DNA from: Microbacterium oleivorans NBRC 103075 | GTDB taxonomy: Bacteria; Actinomycetota; Actinomycetes; Actinomycetales; Microbacteriaceae | Length of the DNA stretch: 64,000 nt | Reading direction: 5' to 3' | NCBI RefSeq assembly: GCF_001552475.1 | Contig: NZ_BCRG01000003.1 | Location: forward strand, 186,001 to 250,000 | Shown: positions 8,848-16,254 of the stretch, in pieces | How positions within the stretch are numbered: position 1 is the first letter of the stretch | Layout: each line of letters begins with the position of its first letter | Notes under the pieces: model-generated | What the model saw: the letters and a program-made list of their open reading frames with translations, nothing else | Database searches by the model: none | What the model was told of the DNA's origin: nothing | Translations under genes and position numbers: made by a program

Positions 8848-9471
8848 TCACGCGGGTGGTGCGACTGCCCAGGACGAGTGGAGCAGCGTGGTGACGCGAC
8901 TCAGGACCGCGTGGATCTCCGCGATCGCGCTGGCGTCGGGACGCCGGGCGAGACGATCGATCTCGATGCCGGCGAGGACGGCCATCATCAGCACCGCATC
9001 TCCTGCGGGATCGAAGGCGCCGAGCCTCGCAAAAGTGTTCTCAAGCTGCCCGCGGAAGGAGAGCTGCCAGGCGCGCGAGCTTCGAGCGAGTCCCGGCCGT
9101 CGGCTCGACTCGACGATGAACTCGTACTCCGCGACGAGGTTGTAGTCGGGCGAGGTCAGTCCTTCGACGACGAAAGCGGCCAGGTGTCGGGCCATGTCCT
9201 CGGCGGAGTCAGCGGTCTCGATGGCCTCTGCCGTCTGCGCGACACGGCGCAGTTCGCGGTCGAGATGGGCTTCGAACGCTTCGCGGATGAGCTCGTCTTT
9301 GCCGGAGAAGTAGTAGCCGAGCGCGCCGAGTGGTGTCCCTGCCTCCGTCGCGAGGCTCCGCATCGACAGCCGGCTGAGTCCATCTCTCCCGATGATGCGC
9401 AGCGCCGTGTCGAGGATGTGGCTCTTCCGCTCGATGCCCTTACGGCTCGGCGGCACAGTCAGCGAAGCCAC
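8848..9471 (-). CDS. TetR-family transcriptional regulator
   Basis: A 207-residue TetR regulator. The helix-turn-helix is at about residues 14-58 (SHILDTALRIIGRDGLSRLSMRSLA, then GTPLGALGYYFSGKDEL). The C-terminal half resembles the BetI/TetR_C_6 type. The GTG at 9471 is preceded by AGGAG at 4-nt spacing, which decides the start; reading further upstream would run into the divergent SDR gene. It is divergent from that SDR gene with 124 bp between, containing two inverted repeats, so it probably controls the SDR gene and itself. A CATACT hexamer at 9506-9501 could be its -10. Confidence 0.9.
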   Translation of the reverse strand: MASLTVPPSRKGIERKSHILDTALRIIGRDGLSRLSMRSLATEAGTPLGALGYYFSGKDELIREAFEAHLDRELRRVAQTAEAIETADSAEDMARHLAAFVVEGLTSPDYNLVAEYEFIVESSRRPGLARSSRAWQLSFRGQLENTFARLGAFDPAGDAVLMMAVLAGIEIDRLARRPDASAIAEIHAVLSRVTTLLHSSWAVAPPA

Positions 9472-9500
9472 GAGACTCCTTCGGTTGGGACGATCGTCCA

Positions 9501-9573
9501 AGTATGCCTGGTGAGTCCCACCGCCGCGCTTGACGGCGGGGCAGTCGAGCCACATCATGTGGAACGAACGTTC
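9501..9573. promoter_or_regulatory. Divergent tetR/SDR promoter region with inverted repeats
   Basis: For the SDR gene TTGACG (9530-9535) and CATCAT (9553-9558) are 17 nt apart. A 13-bp inverted repeat CCACATCATGTGG (9550-9562) covers that -10. Next to it GAACGTTC (9566-9573), within AACGAACGTTC, resembles common TetR operators. A CATACT on the minus strand (9506-9501) may serve the tetR gene. Confidence 0.5.
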
Positions 9574-9595
9574 AATTTCAGACAGAAGGATCGTC

Positions 9596-10369
9596 ATGAC
9601 CGACCAGATCAGCCGTATCGCCCTCGTGACCGGAGCGGGAAGCGCAGAGGGCATCGGAGCCGCTGCGGCGCTCTTGCTCGGTCGCGCGGGGATGCGCGTC
9701 GTCGTCACCTCGACCACCGACCGCATCCAGGACAGAGTCGCCGTTCTCCGGGCCGAGGGAATCGAGTCGGTCGGCGTCGCCGCGGATCTCACCGATCCGG
9801 CGGGAGTCAACGCCGTGATGCGAGCGGCCCGCGATGCGTTCGGCGACCCGGACGTCCTGGTGAACAACGCCGGGATGACCTCGGTCGCCGACCCGGACGA
9901 GCCTGCCTCCGTCGAGGACATCACGATCGAGCAGTGGCAGGCCTCGTTGGATCGGAATCTCACGACGGCGCTGCGGATGACGCGGGCTGTCGTCCCCAGC
10001 ATGCGCGCGGCCGGGTACGGGCGCATCGTCAACGTCGCGTCGCTCTCGGGTCCCGTGCAGGCGTACACGGGCGACGTCGCCTATCACGCGGCGAAGGCCG
10101 GGATGATCGGGCTGACGCGGGCGTCCGCCGTCGACACCGCGGCGGCCGGTGTCACGGTGAACGCCGTCGCTCCCGGGTGGATCCAGACGTCCTCCTCGAG
10201 TGCGCACGAAGTCTCGATGGGTGCCGCGACGCCGATCGGTCGGTCGGGTACACCTCGTGAAGTGGCCGCTGCGATCGCCTTCCTCGCCAGTGAGGGCGCG
10301 TCGTACATCACGGGTCAGCTGCTCGTGATCGACGGAGCCAACTCCATCAACGAGGAACGCGCCGTCTGA
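9596..10369 (+). CDS. Short-chain dehydrogenase/reductase (FabG-like)
   Basis: A 257-residue classical SDR using NAD(P)H. The Rossmann glycine motif is TGAGSAEGIG near residues 11-20, the NNAG motif follows, and the catalytic set is a serine in NVASLSG with YHAAKAG carrying the Tyr-x-x-x-Lys pair; the terminal GQLLVIDGA is standard. The ATG at 9596 follows GAAGGA at good spacing; an upstream reading would begin inside the inverted repeats. It is divergent from the tetR gene at 8848-9471. Chain-elongation FabG is less likely than a catabolic alcohol/ketone role, given the surrounding regulators and oxygenase, but the substrate is not known. Confidence 0.92.
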   Translation: MTDQISRIALVTGAGSAEGIGAAAALLLGRAGMRVVVTSTTDRIQDRVAVLRAEGIESVGVAADLTDPAGVNAVMRAARDAFGDPDVLVNNAGMTSVADPDEPASVEDITIEQWQASLDRNLTTALRMTRAVVPSMRAAGYGRIVNVASLSGPVQAYTGDVAYHAAKAGMIGLTRASAVDTAAAGVTVNAVAPGWIQTSSSSAHEVSMGAATPIGRSGTPREVAAAIAFLASEGASYITGQLLVIDGANSINEERAV

Positions 10370-10389
10370 TTCCCCCGTCGTCGCCGGCA

Positions 10390-10408
10390 TAGTCAATGTG
10401 CTTCACTA
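10390..10408. promoter_or_regulatory. Candidate TetR operator, copy 2
   Basis: TAGTCAATGTGCTTCACTA shares 15 of 19 positions with the site at 8776-8794 and differs only in the 4 central bases. With flanking A and T it gives arms ATAGTCAA and TTCACTAT. It lies 51 bp before the ATG of the tetR gene at 10460, and CACTAT (10404-10409) at its right end could be the -10. Confidence 0.65.
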
Positions 10409-10459
10409 TGGAGACACGATGTGTCGACGAGGGCCATCGGCCCGGGATCGGAGGACGGC

Positions 10460-11146
10460 ATGACCGAACCCAGCCGCGCGCGCCGCAAGCGCGGATCGAT
10501 CAGCCAGACCGAGATCGTCGCTGCCGCCATGCGACTCCTCGACGACGAGGGGGAGTCGGCTCTCACCTTTTCGCGGCTCGGCGCGGAACTGAAGTCTTCG
10601 CCGACCGCCGTCTACCGCCACTTCGCCAGCAGGGACGAGCTGGTGGAGGCCATCGCAGACCACCTCGACGGGGTCTCGTTGCACGGTTACGAGCCGACCG
10701 ACGATTGGCGTGCCGATCTCACCGATCTCGCCTGGCGTGCGTGGCGGACGGCGGCCGCTCACCCGGCGGCGGCGGCCCTCGCGCTCACGACGGTCACGAA
10801 CGGCATGAATGAGCTGCGGGCGGTCGAGTGGATTCTTCGAGCTCTGGCAGTCGCCGGTCTCGAGGGTCGCCCGGCGGTCCTGCAATACCAGGTGTACGCG
10901 ACCACCGTCCTCGGCGCTGCCGCCGCTCACGGCGCGCGGCTGGCGAACGCCGGTCCGCGCGAAGTCGCCGAAGGCTGGATCCAGATCTACGCGCCCGCGG
11001 ACCCTTCGCAGTTTCCGTACGCCGAGGCGGCCAAGGCGGAGCTGGCGCTCGTGAACTACGAGGAAGTCTTCTCGAAACAGCTCGAGATGTACCTGTCAGC
11101 CCTCGACCTCGCGACGCGCGACTCCCCGGAGGGTGTCCGCGCCTGA
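10460..11146 (+). CDS. TetR-family regulator, probable controller of the importer/amidase operon
   Basis: A 228-residue TetR-family protein: basic N-terminus, helix-turn-helix at about residues 15-58 (QTEIVAAAMRLLDDEG, SPTAVYRHFASRDELVEAI) and a TetR_C-like C-terminal half. The ATG at 10460 follows GGAGG at 5-nt spacing. A GTG at 10421 in the same frame would add 13 residues and could be used if transcription starts near 10417; a 14-codon frame at 10419-10463 ends in an ATGA overlap with this start. The 19-bp palindrome upstream is shared with the DUF3237 operon promoter, so autoregulation and control of that operon are likely. Confidence 0.88.
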   Translation: MTEPSRARRKRGSISQTEIVAAAMRLLDDEGESALTFSRLGAELKSSPTAVYRHFASRDELVEAIADHLDGVSLHGYEPTDDWRADLTDLAWRAWRTAAAHPAAAALALTTVTNGMNELRAVEWILRALAVAGLEGRPAVLQYQVYATTVLGAAAAHGARLANAGPREVAEGWIQIYAPADPSQFPYAEAAKAELALVNYEEVFSKQLEMYLSALDLATRDSPEGVRA

Positions 11147-11192
11147 CCCTGACCCCTCAGTAGGCTTCGGAGGAGGCTGGAAGGGGTGGGGT

Positions 11193-11762
11193 ATGGGACT
11201 GCGCTATGCGCTGCTCGCACTGCTGCGGGTCGGACCCATGTCGGGGTACGACCTCAAAAAGCAATTCTCCCTCTCGGTCGGTCACGTCTGGTACGCCCCC
11301 GACTCGCAGATCTACCCGGAGTTGCGCCGCATGGAAGCCGAGGGCCTCATCCGTGCCGAAGAAGCGCCGCGTGGTCCGCGGGCGACTCGTCGCCTGTACG
11401 AGGCGACGCCCGAGGGTGACCGGGCGTTCGTCGCCTGGCTCGATGCTCCTCTGGAGTATCAGCGGACCAAGGATGTCGCCCACCTGAAGGCCGCCTATCT
11501 CGAGGCCGTCGACGACGGGTCCGCCCGAGCGTTCTACGAACGTCACATCGCCGTGTGGCAGGACGAGCACGATCGGTGGGTCGAAGAGCTGGCGAACATC
11601 GACGCGCTCCGGAACCCGATGCTCATCCGGCGACTCGCGGTGACGGCCGAGTCGAACCGCGACCGCACGATCGCGTTCAAGCGGCACACCTATCAGGGGC
11701 TCGTCGCGCGCGCCCGCACGGAGATCGCCTGGGCCGAAGACGGACTCGCGCTTCTCAGCTGA
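11193..11762 (+). CDS. PadR-family transcriptional regulator
   Basis: A 189-residue PadR protein: N-terminal winged helix (residues 1-75, starting MGLRYALLALLRVGPMSGYDLKKQF, with the wing RRLYEATPEG) and a C-terminal Vir_act_alpha_C helical domain for dimerisation. The ATG at 11193 begins the typical PadR N-terminus and is preceded by GGAAGGGG; an in-frame start 60 bp upstream would overlap the tetR stop and add a glycine-rich stretch not seen in the family. PadR proteins often sense phenolic compounds, which fits the Rieske oxygenase pair encoded convergently. The 3' end overlaps the reductase gene by 8 bp. Confidence 0.9.
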   Translation: MGLRYALLALLRVGPMSGYDLKKQFSLSVGHVWYAPDSQIYPELRRMEAEGLIRAEEAPRGPRATRRLYEATPEGDRAFVAWLDAPLEYQRTKDVAHLKAAYLEAVDDGSARAFYERHIAVWQDEHDRWVEELANIDALRNPMLIRRLAVTAESNRDRTIAFKRHTYQGLVARARTEIAWAEDGLALLS

Positions 11763-12738
11763 GGAGCAGTTCGATCTCCGGCGCCGCTCCTTCCTGGCCG
11801 ACGAGGCGGGAGACACAGATGCAGATCTTCGACTCGGCATCCCGCTGGCGTTCGCTGTAGAACACGTCGCGGTGGTCGATGCGGCCCTGCAGGCCCAGCA
11901 CGCGCGCCTCGCAGAGTCCGCACTCGCCCTTCCGGCAGTCGGAGAGGGCGTCGACGCCGGCAGCCTCGAGCGCTTCCAGAAGGGTCTGGTCAGGACTGAC
12001 CCGGCAGGAGACGCCCGTCGCGGGGATGCGAACCGTGAACGGCTCGGGTGCGAACCACCCGCTGTTGCCGAAGGTCTCGAAGCGAAGCTGGGCGGGCTTG
12101 CGTTCCGCCGCGAGCCACTCTCGACGGACGGCATCCATCAGGCGGATCGGACCGCAGACGTACAACTCCGCCGCGGTCGGGACCGACGCGACGAACGCGG
12201 CGACGTCGAGCCCGGTGGACTCGTCGCGGATGTGAGGTTCCAGGAGCGCGCCGTGCTCACGACGCAGGTCGTCGAAGTAGGGCATCGCCGCGGCCGACCG
12301 GCCGCAGTACGCGAGGCGATACGGTCTGCCGCTTTCGCGAGCCGCCCGCGCCATCTGCACGAGGGCGGTGATGCCGACGCCGCCGGCGAGGAACACGACG
12401 GGTTCGCGTCCGCCGCGGTAGGCGAAGTCCTGCAGGGGTTCGGTCACCTCGACCGTATCGCCGGGCCGTAGGGCGTGCATGGCAACCGCGCCGCCCCGCG
12501 AGGTCTCGGAGCGGAAGACGCTCAGGGCGAAGGCGCCCTCCTCGCCGACGGGTTCGACGATCGAGTACGACCGTTCGAGAGTGCGCTCCGCGAGGCGGAG
12601 TCGGACGTCCACGTGAGCGCCCGGCGGCGTCGGGCGTGGGCGATCGGGTCGCAGGAGGATCCGTTGCACCCGGTCTGCGACGCGGGAGACTCCCTCCACC
12701 CGAGCGGTCTGCCAGACGACGGTGTGCGAACTCGCCAC
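11755..12738 (-). CDS. Oxygenase reductase, FMN/2Fe-2S (VanB/phthalate dioxygenase reductase type)
   Basis: A 327-residue electron-transfer partner for a Rieske oxygenase. Domains in order: flavin-binding barrel with RSYS (56-59), NAD-binding domain with GGVGITALV (119-127) and CGP (195-197), then a C-terminal plant-type ferredoxin domain with Cys268, Cys273, Cys276 and Cys306 or Cys308. This order is that of class IA reductases, as in VanB. The GTG start at 12738 comes 1 nt after the stop of the oxygenase gene, so the two are translated together. It takes electrons from NADH to the Rieske centre of that oxygenase. The extreme 3' end overlaps padR. Confidence 0.93.
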   Translation of the reverse strand: MASSHTVVWQTARVEGVSRVADRVQRILLRPDRPRPTPPGAHVDVRLRLAERTLERSYSIVEPVGEEGAFALSVFRSETSRGGAVAMHALRPGDTVEVTEPLQDFAYRGGREPVVFLAGGVGITALVQMARAARESGRPYRLAYCGRSAAAMPYFDDLRREHGALLEPHIRDESTGLDVAAFVASVPTAAELYVCGPIRLMDAVRREWLAAERKPAQLRFETFGNSGWFAPEPFTVRIPATGVSCRVSPDQTLLEALEAAGVDALSDCRKGECGLCEARVLGLQGRIDHRDVFYSERQRDAESKICICVSRLVGQEGAAPEIELLLS

Positions 12739-12739
12739 G

Positions 12740-13849
12740 TCAGGCCACCGACGCTGATGGCGCGGAGGTCGGCGGAGCGACCGCGGAGCGACCCTCTGCC
12801 GCGAGGAGTCCGTCGAGGATGCGGCGCACCCACATGCCGCCCGCGTCGATGTTCAGGCTGTAGAACTCGTAGCCCGGGTTCGCATCGATCGCGGCCTGCT
12901 GGGCGGCCAGCATCCGCTCGTCCTCGCCGAAGACGTTGTGCACACCGTTGCGCAGCTGCGTCGTGATCAGCTGGCTCTCGAGGCGGTAATTGCGTTGGAA
13001 CGACCAGAAATAGAGGCAGGAGCGATCGGTCTCGGGCGTGATCGTGTTCATCACGTAGCCGTTGACGCCGCGACTGCGGTCGACTTCGGGCGCACCCGTG
13101 CCCGCCTCGGCGACGCCGACGTCGATGCGGATGGTCGAGGGCGCTTCGAAGTGGATGATCTGCCAGCGGTCGACGCGTCCCGAGAAACCGGGAAAGCGGT
13201 CGCGCATGTTCTTGAGCCAGAAAGGCGGCGGTTCGATGTCTCGCATCCACCGCTCCACGGTGACGGTTCGGTCGGTATGGCTCGTGAGGAAGTCCGACTC
13301 GCTCAGCTCGGCCTGACCGATGCTCGATGAGTGGACGAACTCCTCGTGGGTGAGGTCCATCAAGTTGTCGAGCACCAACTGGTAGTTGCACGGCGCGTGG
13401 ATGAGTTCGCCGTCGCCGGTCCAGGCGGCATCCGTCATCTGATGCATGTCGGGGATGAGATCGGGGTCGGCGAGCTCGGCGTCGCCCGGCCACACCCAGA
13501 CGTAGCGGAACCGATCGACCGTGGCGAAGGCCGGAACGCGGGCACTCGGGTTGATGGTCTCCTGTGCCGGCATCGACGTGCAGCGGCCCGCGGAGTCGTA
13601 GCGGAGGCCGTGGTAGGGGCACTGGATCTCGTCGCGGCCGACGAGGGTGCCCATCGACAGCGGAGCGAGCCGGTGCCAGCATGCGTCCGCGAGGGCGATC
13701 GGAGCGCCGTCCTCGGTGCGGAACAGTGCCATCGGCTGGCCCGCGATCGTACGGGCGAGGGGCTTGCGGCCGACCTCGTAGTCCCACGCCGCCACGTACC
13801 AGGCGTTCCGGGGGAAGTCGAAGATCTTCGCTGTCGTCGAGCCGACCAT
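12740..13849 (-). CDS. Rieske non-heme iron oxygenase (vanillate O-demethylase VanA type)
   Basis: A 369-residue terminal oxygenase. The Rieske 2Fe-2S centre is bound by Cys57, His59, Cys77 and His80 (CWHR, then CPYHG). The mononuclear iron site is in DNLMDLTHEEFVH: His168 and His173, with Asp165 as the bridge to the neighbouring Rieske domain. Overall length and blocks such as NAWYVAAW match the VanA/dicamba monooxygenase/toluenesulfonate branch rather than ring-hydroxylating dioxygenase alpha subunits. It likely demethylates or hydroxylates an aromatic substrate; which one is unknown. The gene has its own promoter (13877-13916) and is coupled to the reductase gene. Confidence 0.93.
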   Translation of the reverse strand: MVGSTTAKIFDFPRNAWYVAAWDYEVGRKPLARTIAGQPMALFRTEDGAPIALADACWHRLAPLSMGTLVGRDEIQCPYHGLRYDSAGRCTSMPAQETINPSARVPAFATVDRFRYVWVWPGDAELADPDLIPDMHQMTDAAWTGDGELIHAPCNYQLVLDNLMDLTHEEFVHSSSIGQAELSESDFLTSHTDRTVTVERWMRDIEPPPFWLKNMRDRFPGFSGRVDRWQIIHFEAPSTIRIDVGVAEAGTGAPEVDRSRGVNGYVMNTITPETDRSCLYFWSFQRNYRLESQLITTQLRNGVHNVFGEDERMLAAQQAAIDANPGYEFYSLNIDAGGMWVRRILDGLLAAEGRSAVAPPTSAPSASVA

Positions 13850-13876
13850 GTCACTCCTTCGTGCGAGGCCGTTTAC

Positions 13877-13916
13877 CTATGTTGATAGTGATATCGCGGA
13901 CCTGGCGAACGCGCAA
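13877..13916 (-). promoter_or_regulatory. Promoter and inverted repeat of the Rieske oxygenase operon
   Basis: On the minus strand TTGCGC (13916-13911) and TATCAC (13893-13888) are 17 nt apart. Immediately downstream CTATCAACATAG forms a 4+4 inverted repeat (13888-13877) at the predicted start of transcription. An ATAGTGA half-site (13885-13891) over the -10 resembles the half-site of the TetR operators at 8776 and 10390. Confidence 0.55.
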
Positions 13917-13950
13917 GAGCAGCCGGCGGGGAGAACGGCCTGTCGGCGAC

Positions 13951-14436
13951 CTAGTCGACTCGGCCGCACCGCGACACGGCGAGGATCTCGAGCGCGGCGG
14001 CTCCCGTGCCGGCGCGCTCGGTCACGTCGACGGAGACACCCGATCCCGCGCGATTCAGGCGGGCCGTGGCGAGGGCGACGTCGATGCCGACCGGCTCGAC
14101 CGCCCAGCCTTCGCCGAGCGCAGTGGGAAGGTCTGCGATGACGGATGCCGCGTCCGCCGTGTCGGGAAGGATCGCCTCGCCCTGCACCGTGGCGAACGAC
14201 GTTCCCCGCGGGCCCGTGACGCCGCCGGTGCCGGAACTGCACGGCGTGGACGTCGCGTCGCCTGCGGGAGTGTACGTCGAGCCCTTCGGAAGCGCGGCCA
14301 CGATCTCTGTGACCGCATCCTCGGTCTGCGTACGCACGTCGGTGAAGGCGGGCGCGTCAGCGGGAGCGCAAGCGGTGAGGCTGAGAAGAAGGCAGGTCCC
14401 CACGAGCGCCGTTGCCGCGAGGGACCGGAGCGACAT
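13951..14436 (-). CDS. Small lipoprotein of unknown function
   Basis: A 161-residue protein with a lipoprotein signal peptide (charged start, hydrophobic core, lipobox SLTAC, Cys23 lipidated). The mature part contains two cysteines (in TPCSSGTGG and SRCGRVD) and no recognised domain. It overlaps the stop of the upstream DUF1023 hydrolase gene by a single base, so the two are co-translated. It may help the hydrolase at the cell surface, but nothing in the sequence proves a role. Confidence 0.82.
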   Translation of the reverse strand: MSLRSLAATALVGTCLLLSLTACAPADAPAFTDVRTQTEDAVTEIVAALPKGSTYTPAGDATSTPCSSGTGGVTGPRGTSFATVQGEAILPDTADAASVIADLPTALGEGWAVEPVGIDVALATARLNRAGSGVSVDVTERAGTGAAALEILAVSRCGRVD

Positions 14437-15683
14437 CAGCCGCCGCTCTCGGGAGTGAGGGACGTGAGGATCAGGCGGACGTCTTTCAGCACGGTGCCGT
14501 TCGCCGACCCATCGCCGCTGAACAGCCGGTTGTGGAGGGTGAGCCCCTGGGAGACCATGGCGGTCACGTTTCCCGTCTCGGTCTCGGTGAAACCCGGGTC
14601 GACGATCGTGACGCCGGAGAAATCCTCGGGCCCCACGCCGTAACCGATGTCGCCCATCTGGAACCCGGCGTAGTAGCGGTTGATGTCGTCCTTCGCCTGA
14701 GCGGCGTAGTAGGCGGTCCCCGGAACCGTGGTGTATCCATCGGTCGCCCCGACGCCTGCCGCGAGGAACCGGGCATCGAAGCGGGCACCCGCCATCTCGG
14801 CGGCGCTACCCACCTGGGACCCGGCGCTGTGTTCGTAACTCAGCGTCGGAAGCCCCGGGAAAGCGGCGTTGATCCCCGTCACGATGCGAGCGTAGTCCGC
14901 GCCCGCCGCCGTGGCGATCGTGTTGTTCTGCGGTCCCGATGCGAGGTCGACGGAGATCTGCGGCATGGGGGCGGCAAGGACCGTGAAGGCGAGGATAGGC
15001 GCGGACGGATCGTCGTGACGGACCTGCCAGTTCGCGAACGAGGTGACCGGGTCGTCGACCATGAAGCTGCGCAGAGATGCGTTGGTGCCGGGGACGACGA
15101 AGAGGATGCGGGTCGCGGTCGCCGCGTCGCCGGCCATCTCCACCAGAGCGCCTCGGCTGGGGGCGAACAGATACAGCTGCACAGCGCCCATGACGACCTT
15201 GGTCAGGTAGGAGCGTTCCTGGAGCAGGGGTTCGAGAGCGGGGGACGACGGGGTGGAGTCCGTCTGCGACACGGCATGGGTGAGCATCGCGTCGATCCGA
15301 CGCAGACGCTCCCGTGCACCGAGCCGGTTCGCACTCACACGAGCCTCGGCCGGGAGCCCGTCGAGGCTCCCGATGACATCGGGAGCGTCCGCCGTCAGGG
15401 CCTGCCGCGTCGACGCGGGGAGCTCGCCCCACCAGGCTGCGGCAGCGGCGGGGTCGGTCCGGTCGGCGAGGTGCTGCAGATCATCGGGCGACATGGCCGC
15501 CACCGTGCTCATCGGGACCGTTGTGATGTCACCCGAGGGGAGGTGCTGCGCCGTGTCCGCGAGTGCGGGAGGGGCATGCCTGTACGCGGTTACGGCGGCG
15601 GCCTCGGGGGCGTGGCTGACCACAGCGAACACCACGGCGGCTGCGGCGAGCGCAGCGGCCGGATGGGTGATCGCGCGCAGCAT
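14436..15683 (-). CDS. Secreted DUF1023-type alpha/beta hydrolase
   Basis: A 415-residue protein with an N-terminal signal peptide (about 1-30) and a C-terminal DUF1023 alpha/beta-hydrolase domain. The region ILFVVPGTNASLRSF corresponds to the start of the domain, and SYEHSAGSQVG carries the probable nucleophile Ser in place of the usual GHSYGS elbow, so the oxyanion loop is unusual. Actinobacterial DUF1023 proteins are predicted hydrolases of unknown substrate. The gene appears leaderless: TATTAT lies 7 nt before its ATG. It is the first gene of a two-gene unit with the lipoprotein, divergent from marR. Confidence 0.85.
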   Translation of the reverse strand: MLRAITHPAAALAAAAVVFAVVSHAPEAAAVTAYRHAPPALADTAQHLPSGDITTVPMSTVAAMSPDDLQHLADRTDPAAAAAWWGELPASTRQALTADAPDVIGSLDGLPAEARVSANRLGARERLRRIDAMLTHAVSQTDSTPSSPALEPLLQERSYLTKVVMGAVQLYLFAPSRGALVEMAGDAATATRILFVVPGTNASLRSFMVDDPVTSFANWQVRHDDPSAPILAFTVLAAPMPQISVDLASGPQNNTIATAAGADYARIVTGINAAFPGLPTLSYEHSAGSQVGSAAEMAGARFDARFLAAGVGATDGYTTVPGTAYYAAQAKDDINRYYAGFQMGDIGYGVGPEDFSGVTIVDPGFTETETGNVTAMVSQGLTLHNRLFSGDGSANGTVLKDVRLILTSLTPESGG

Positions 15684-15690
15684 ACCGCTG

Positions 15691-15696
15691 ATAATA
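15691..15696 (-). promoter_or_regulatory. -10 box, leaderless start of the DUF1023 gene
   Basis: On the minus strand TATTAT is followed by 7 nt and the ATG at 15683. There is no Shine-Dalgarno sequence, so transcription probably starts at the start codon. No clear -35 is visible. Confidence 0.6.
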
Positions 15697-15816
15697 CGGT
15701 GGTGAGGGACCCGGAACGTTTCGCGAATGAGAACTCCCTCATCTCTTCCGCTTCGCGCGCGGAGCGGCTATCGAATCGCGGCGCACAGGATGCTGACCAG
15801 GACCGGGGCTGACTCA

Positions 15817-15822
15817 TAGACT
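15817..15822 (+). promoter_or_regulatory. -10 box, leaderless start of marR
   Basis: TAGACT is followed by 6 nt and the GTG at 15829, with no ribosome binding site between. The surrounding 15 bases GCTGACTCATAGACT recur exactly at 34211-34225 in front of another leaderless gene. Confidence 0.6.
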
Positions 15823-15828
15823 TCTGCC

Positions 15829-16254
15829 GTGCCAGATACCCCCGCAGACGAGGCCCCGCGCTTCAGTCCCGTCATCGCGCTGCTCGCTGTTTCGGCATCG
15901 TGGGAGGCGCAGCTCGCCGCTGAGCTGCGAGACCTCGGCATCTCCACTCGCAAGTTCGGACTCCTCGGTCACATCGGCGCCGAGCCGGGTATCTCGTTCT
16001 CCGAGCTCGCGCGCCGCTCGCGCATCACGGTGCAGTCCGCTCACGCCGCCGTGCACGCTCTCGTCGACGACGGTCTCGTCGCCGACGCGACGGCGCAGGC
16101 CGGCGCGGCGAGCGACCTGAGCGTCACGGAGCGCGGCGCGGAGGTGCTGCGGGACGCGCAGGATCGGCTCGAGCGTCTCGATGACTCGCTGTCGCAGTCG
16201 TTGCCCCGCGTGGCGGAGTCGCTCGGCGGCATCCGAGCCGGTGTGATCGAATGA
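15829..16254 (+). CDS. MarR-family transcriptional regulator
   Basis: A 141-residue winged-helix protein of the MarR family: dimerisation helix, then the DNA-binding core with FGLLGHIGAEPGISFSELARRSRITVQSAHAAV and a wing ending DLSVTERGAEVLRDA. The start is a GTG immediately after a leaderless-type promoter. It overlaps the downstream DoxX-like gene by 4 bp (ATGA), so regulator and membrane protein are made together and this pair is probably one functional unit. Ligand unknown; possible targets are itself and the divergent DUF1023 gene. Confidence 0.88.
   Translation: MPDTPADEAPRFSPVIALLAVSASWEAQLAAELRDLGISTRKFGLLGHIGAEPGISFSELARRSRITVQSAHAAVHALVDDGLVADATAQAGAASDLSVTERGAEVLRDAQDRLERLDDSLSQSLPRVAESLGGIRAGVIE

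Noticed and set aside
9472..10068. N-terminal extension of the tetR gene at 8848 into the SDR gene
   Set aside because: It would overlap the divergent SDR gene; the GTG at 9471 has a good AGGAG and a normal TetR N-terminus.
12740..13849. Ring-hydroxylating dioxygenase alpha subunit (naphthalene/biphenyl type)
   Set aside because: At 369 residues with no beta subunit gene and a VanB-type reductase directly downstream, the O-demethylase/monooxygenase branch is the better fit.
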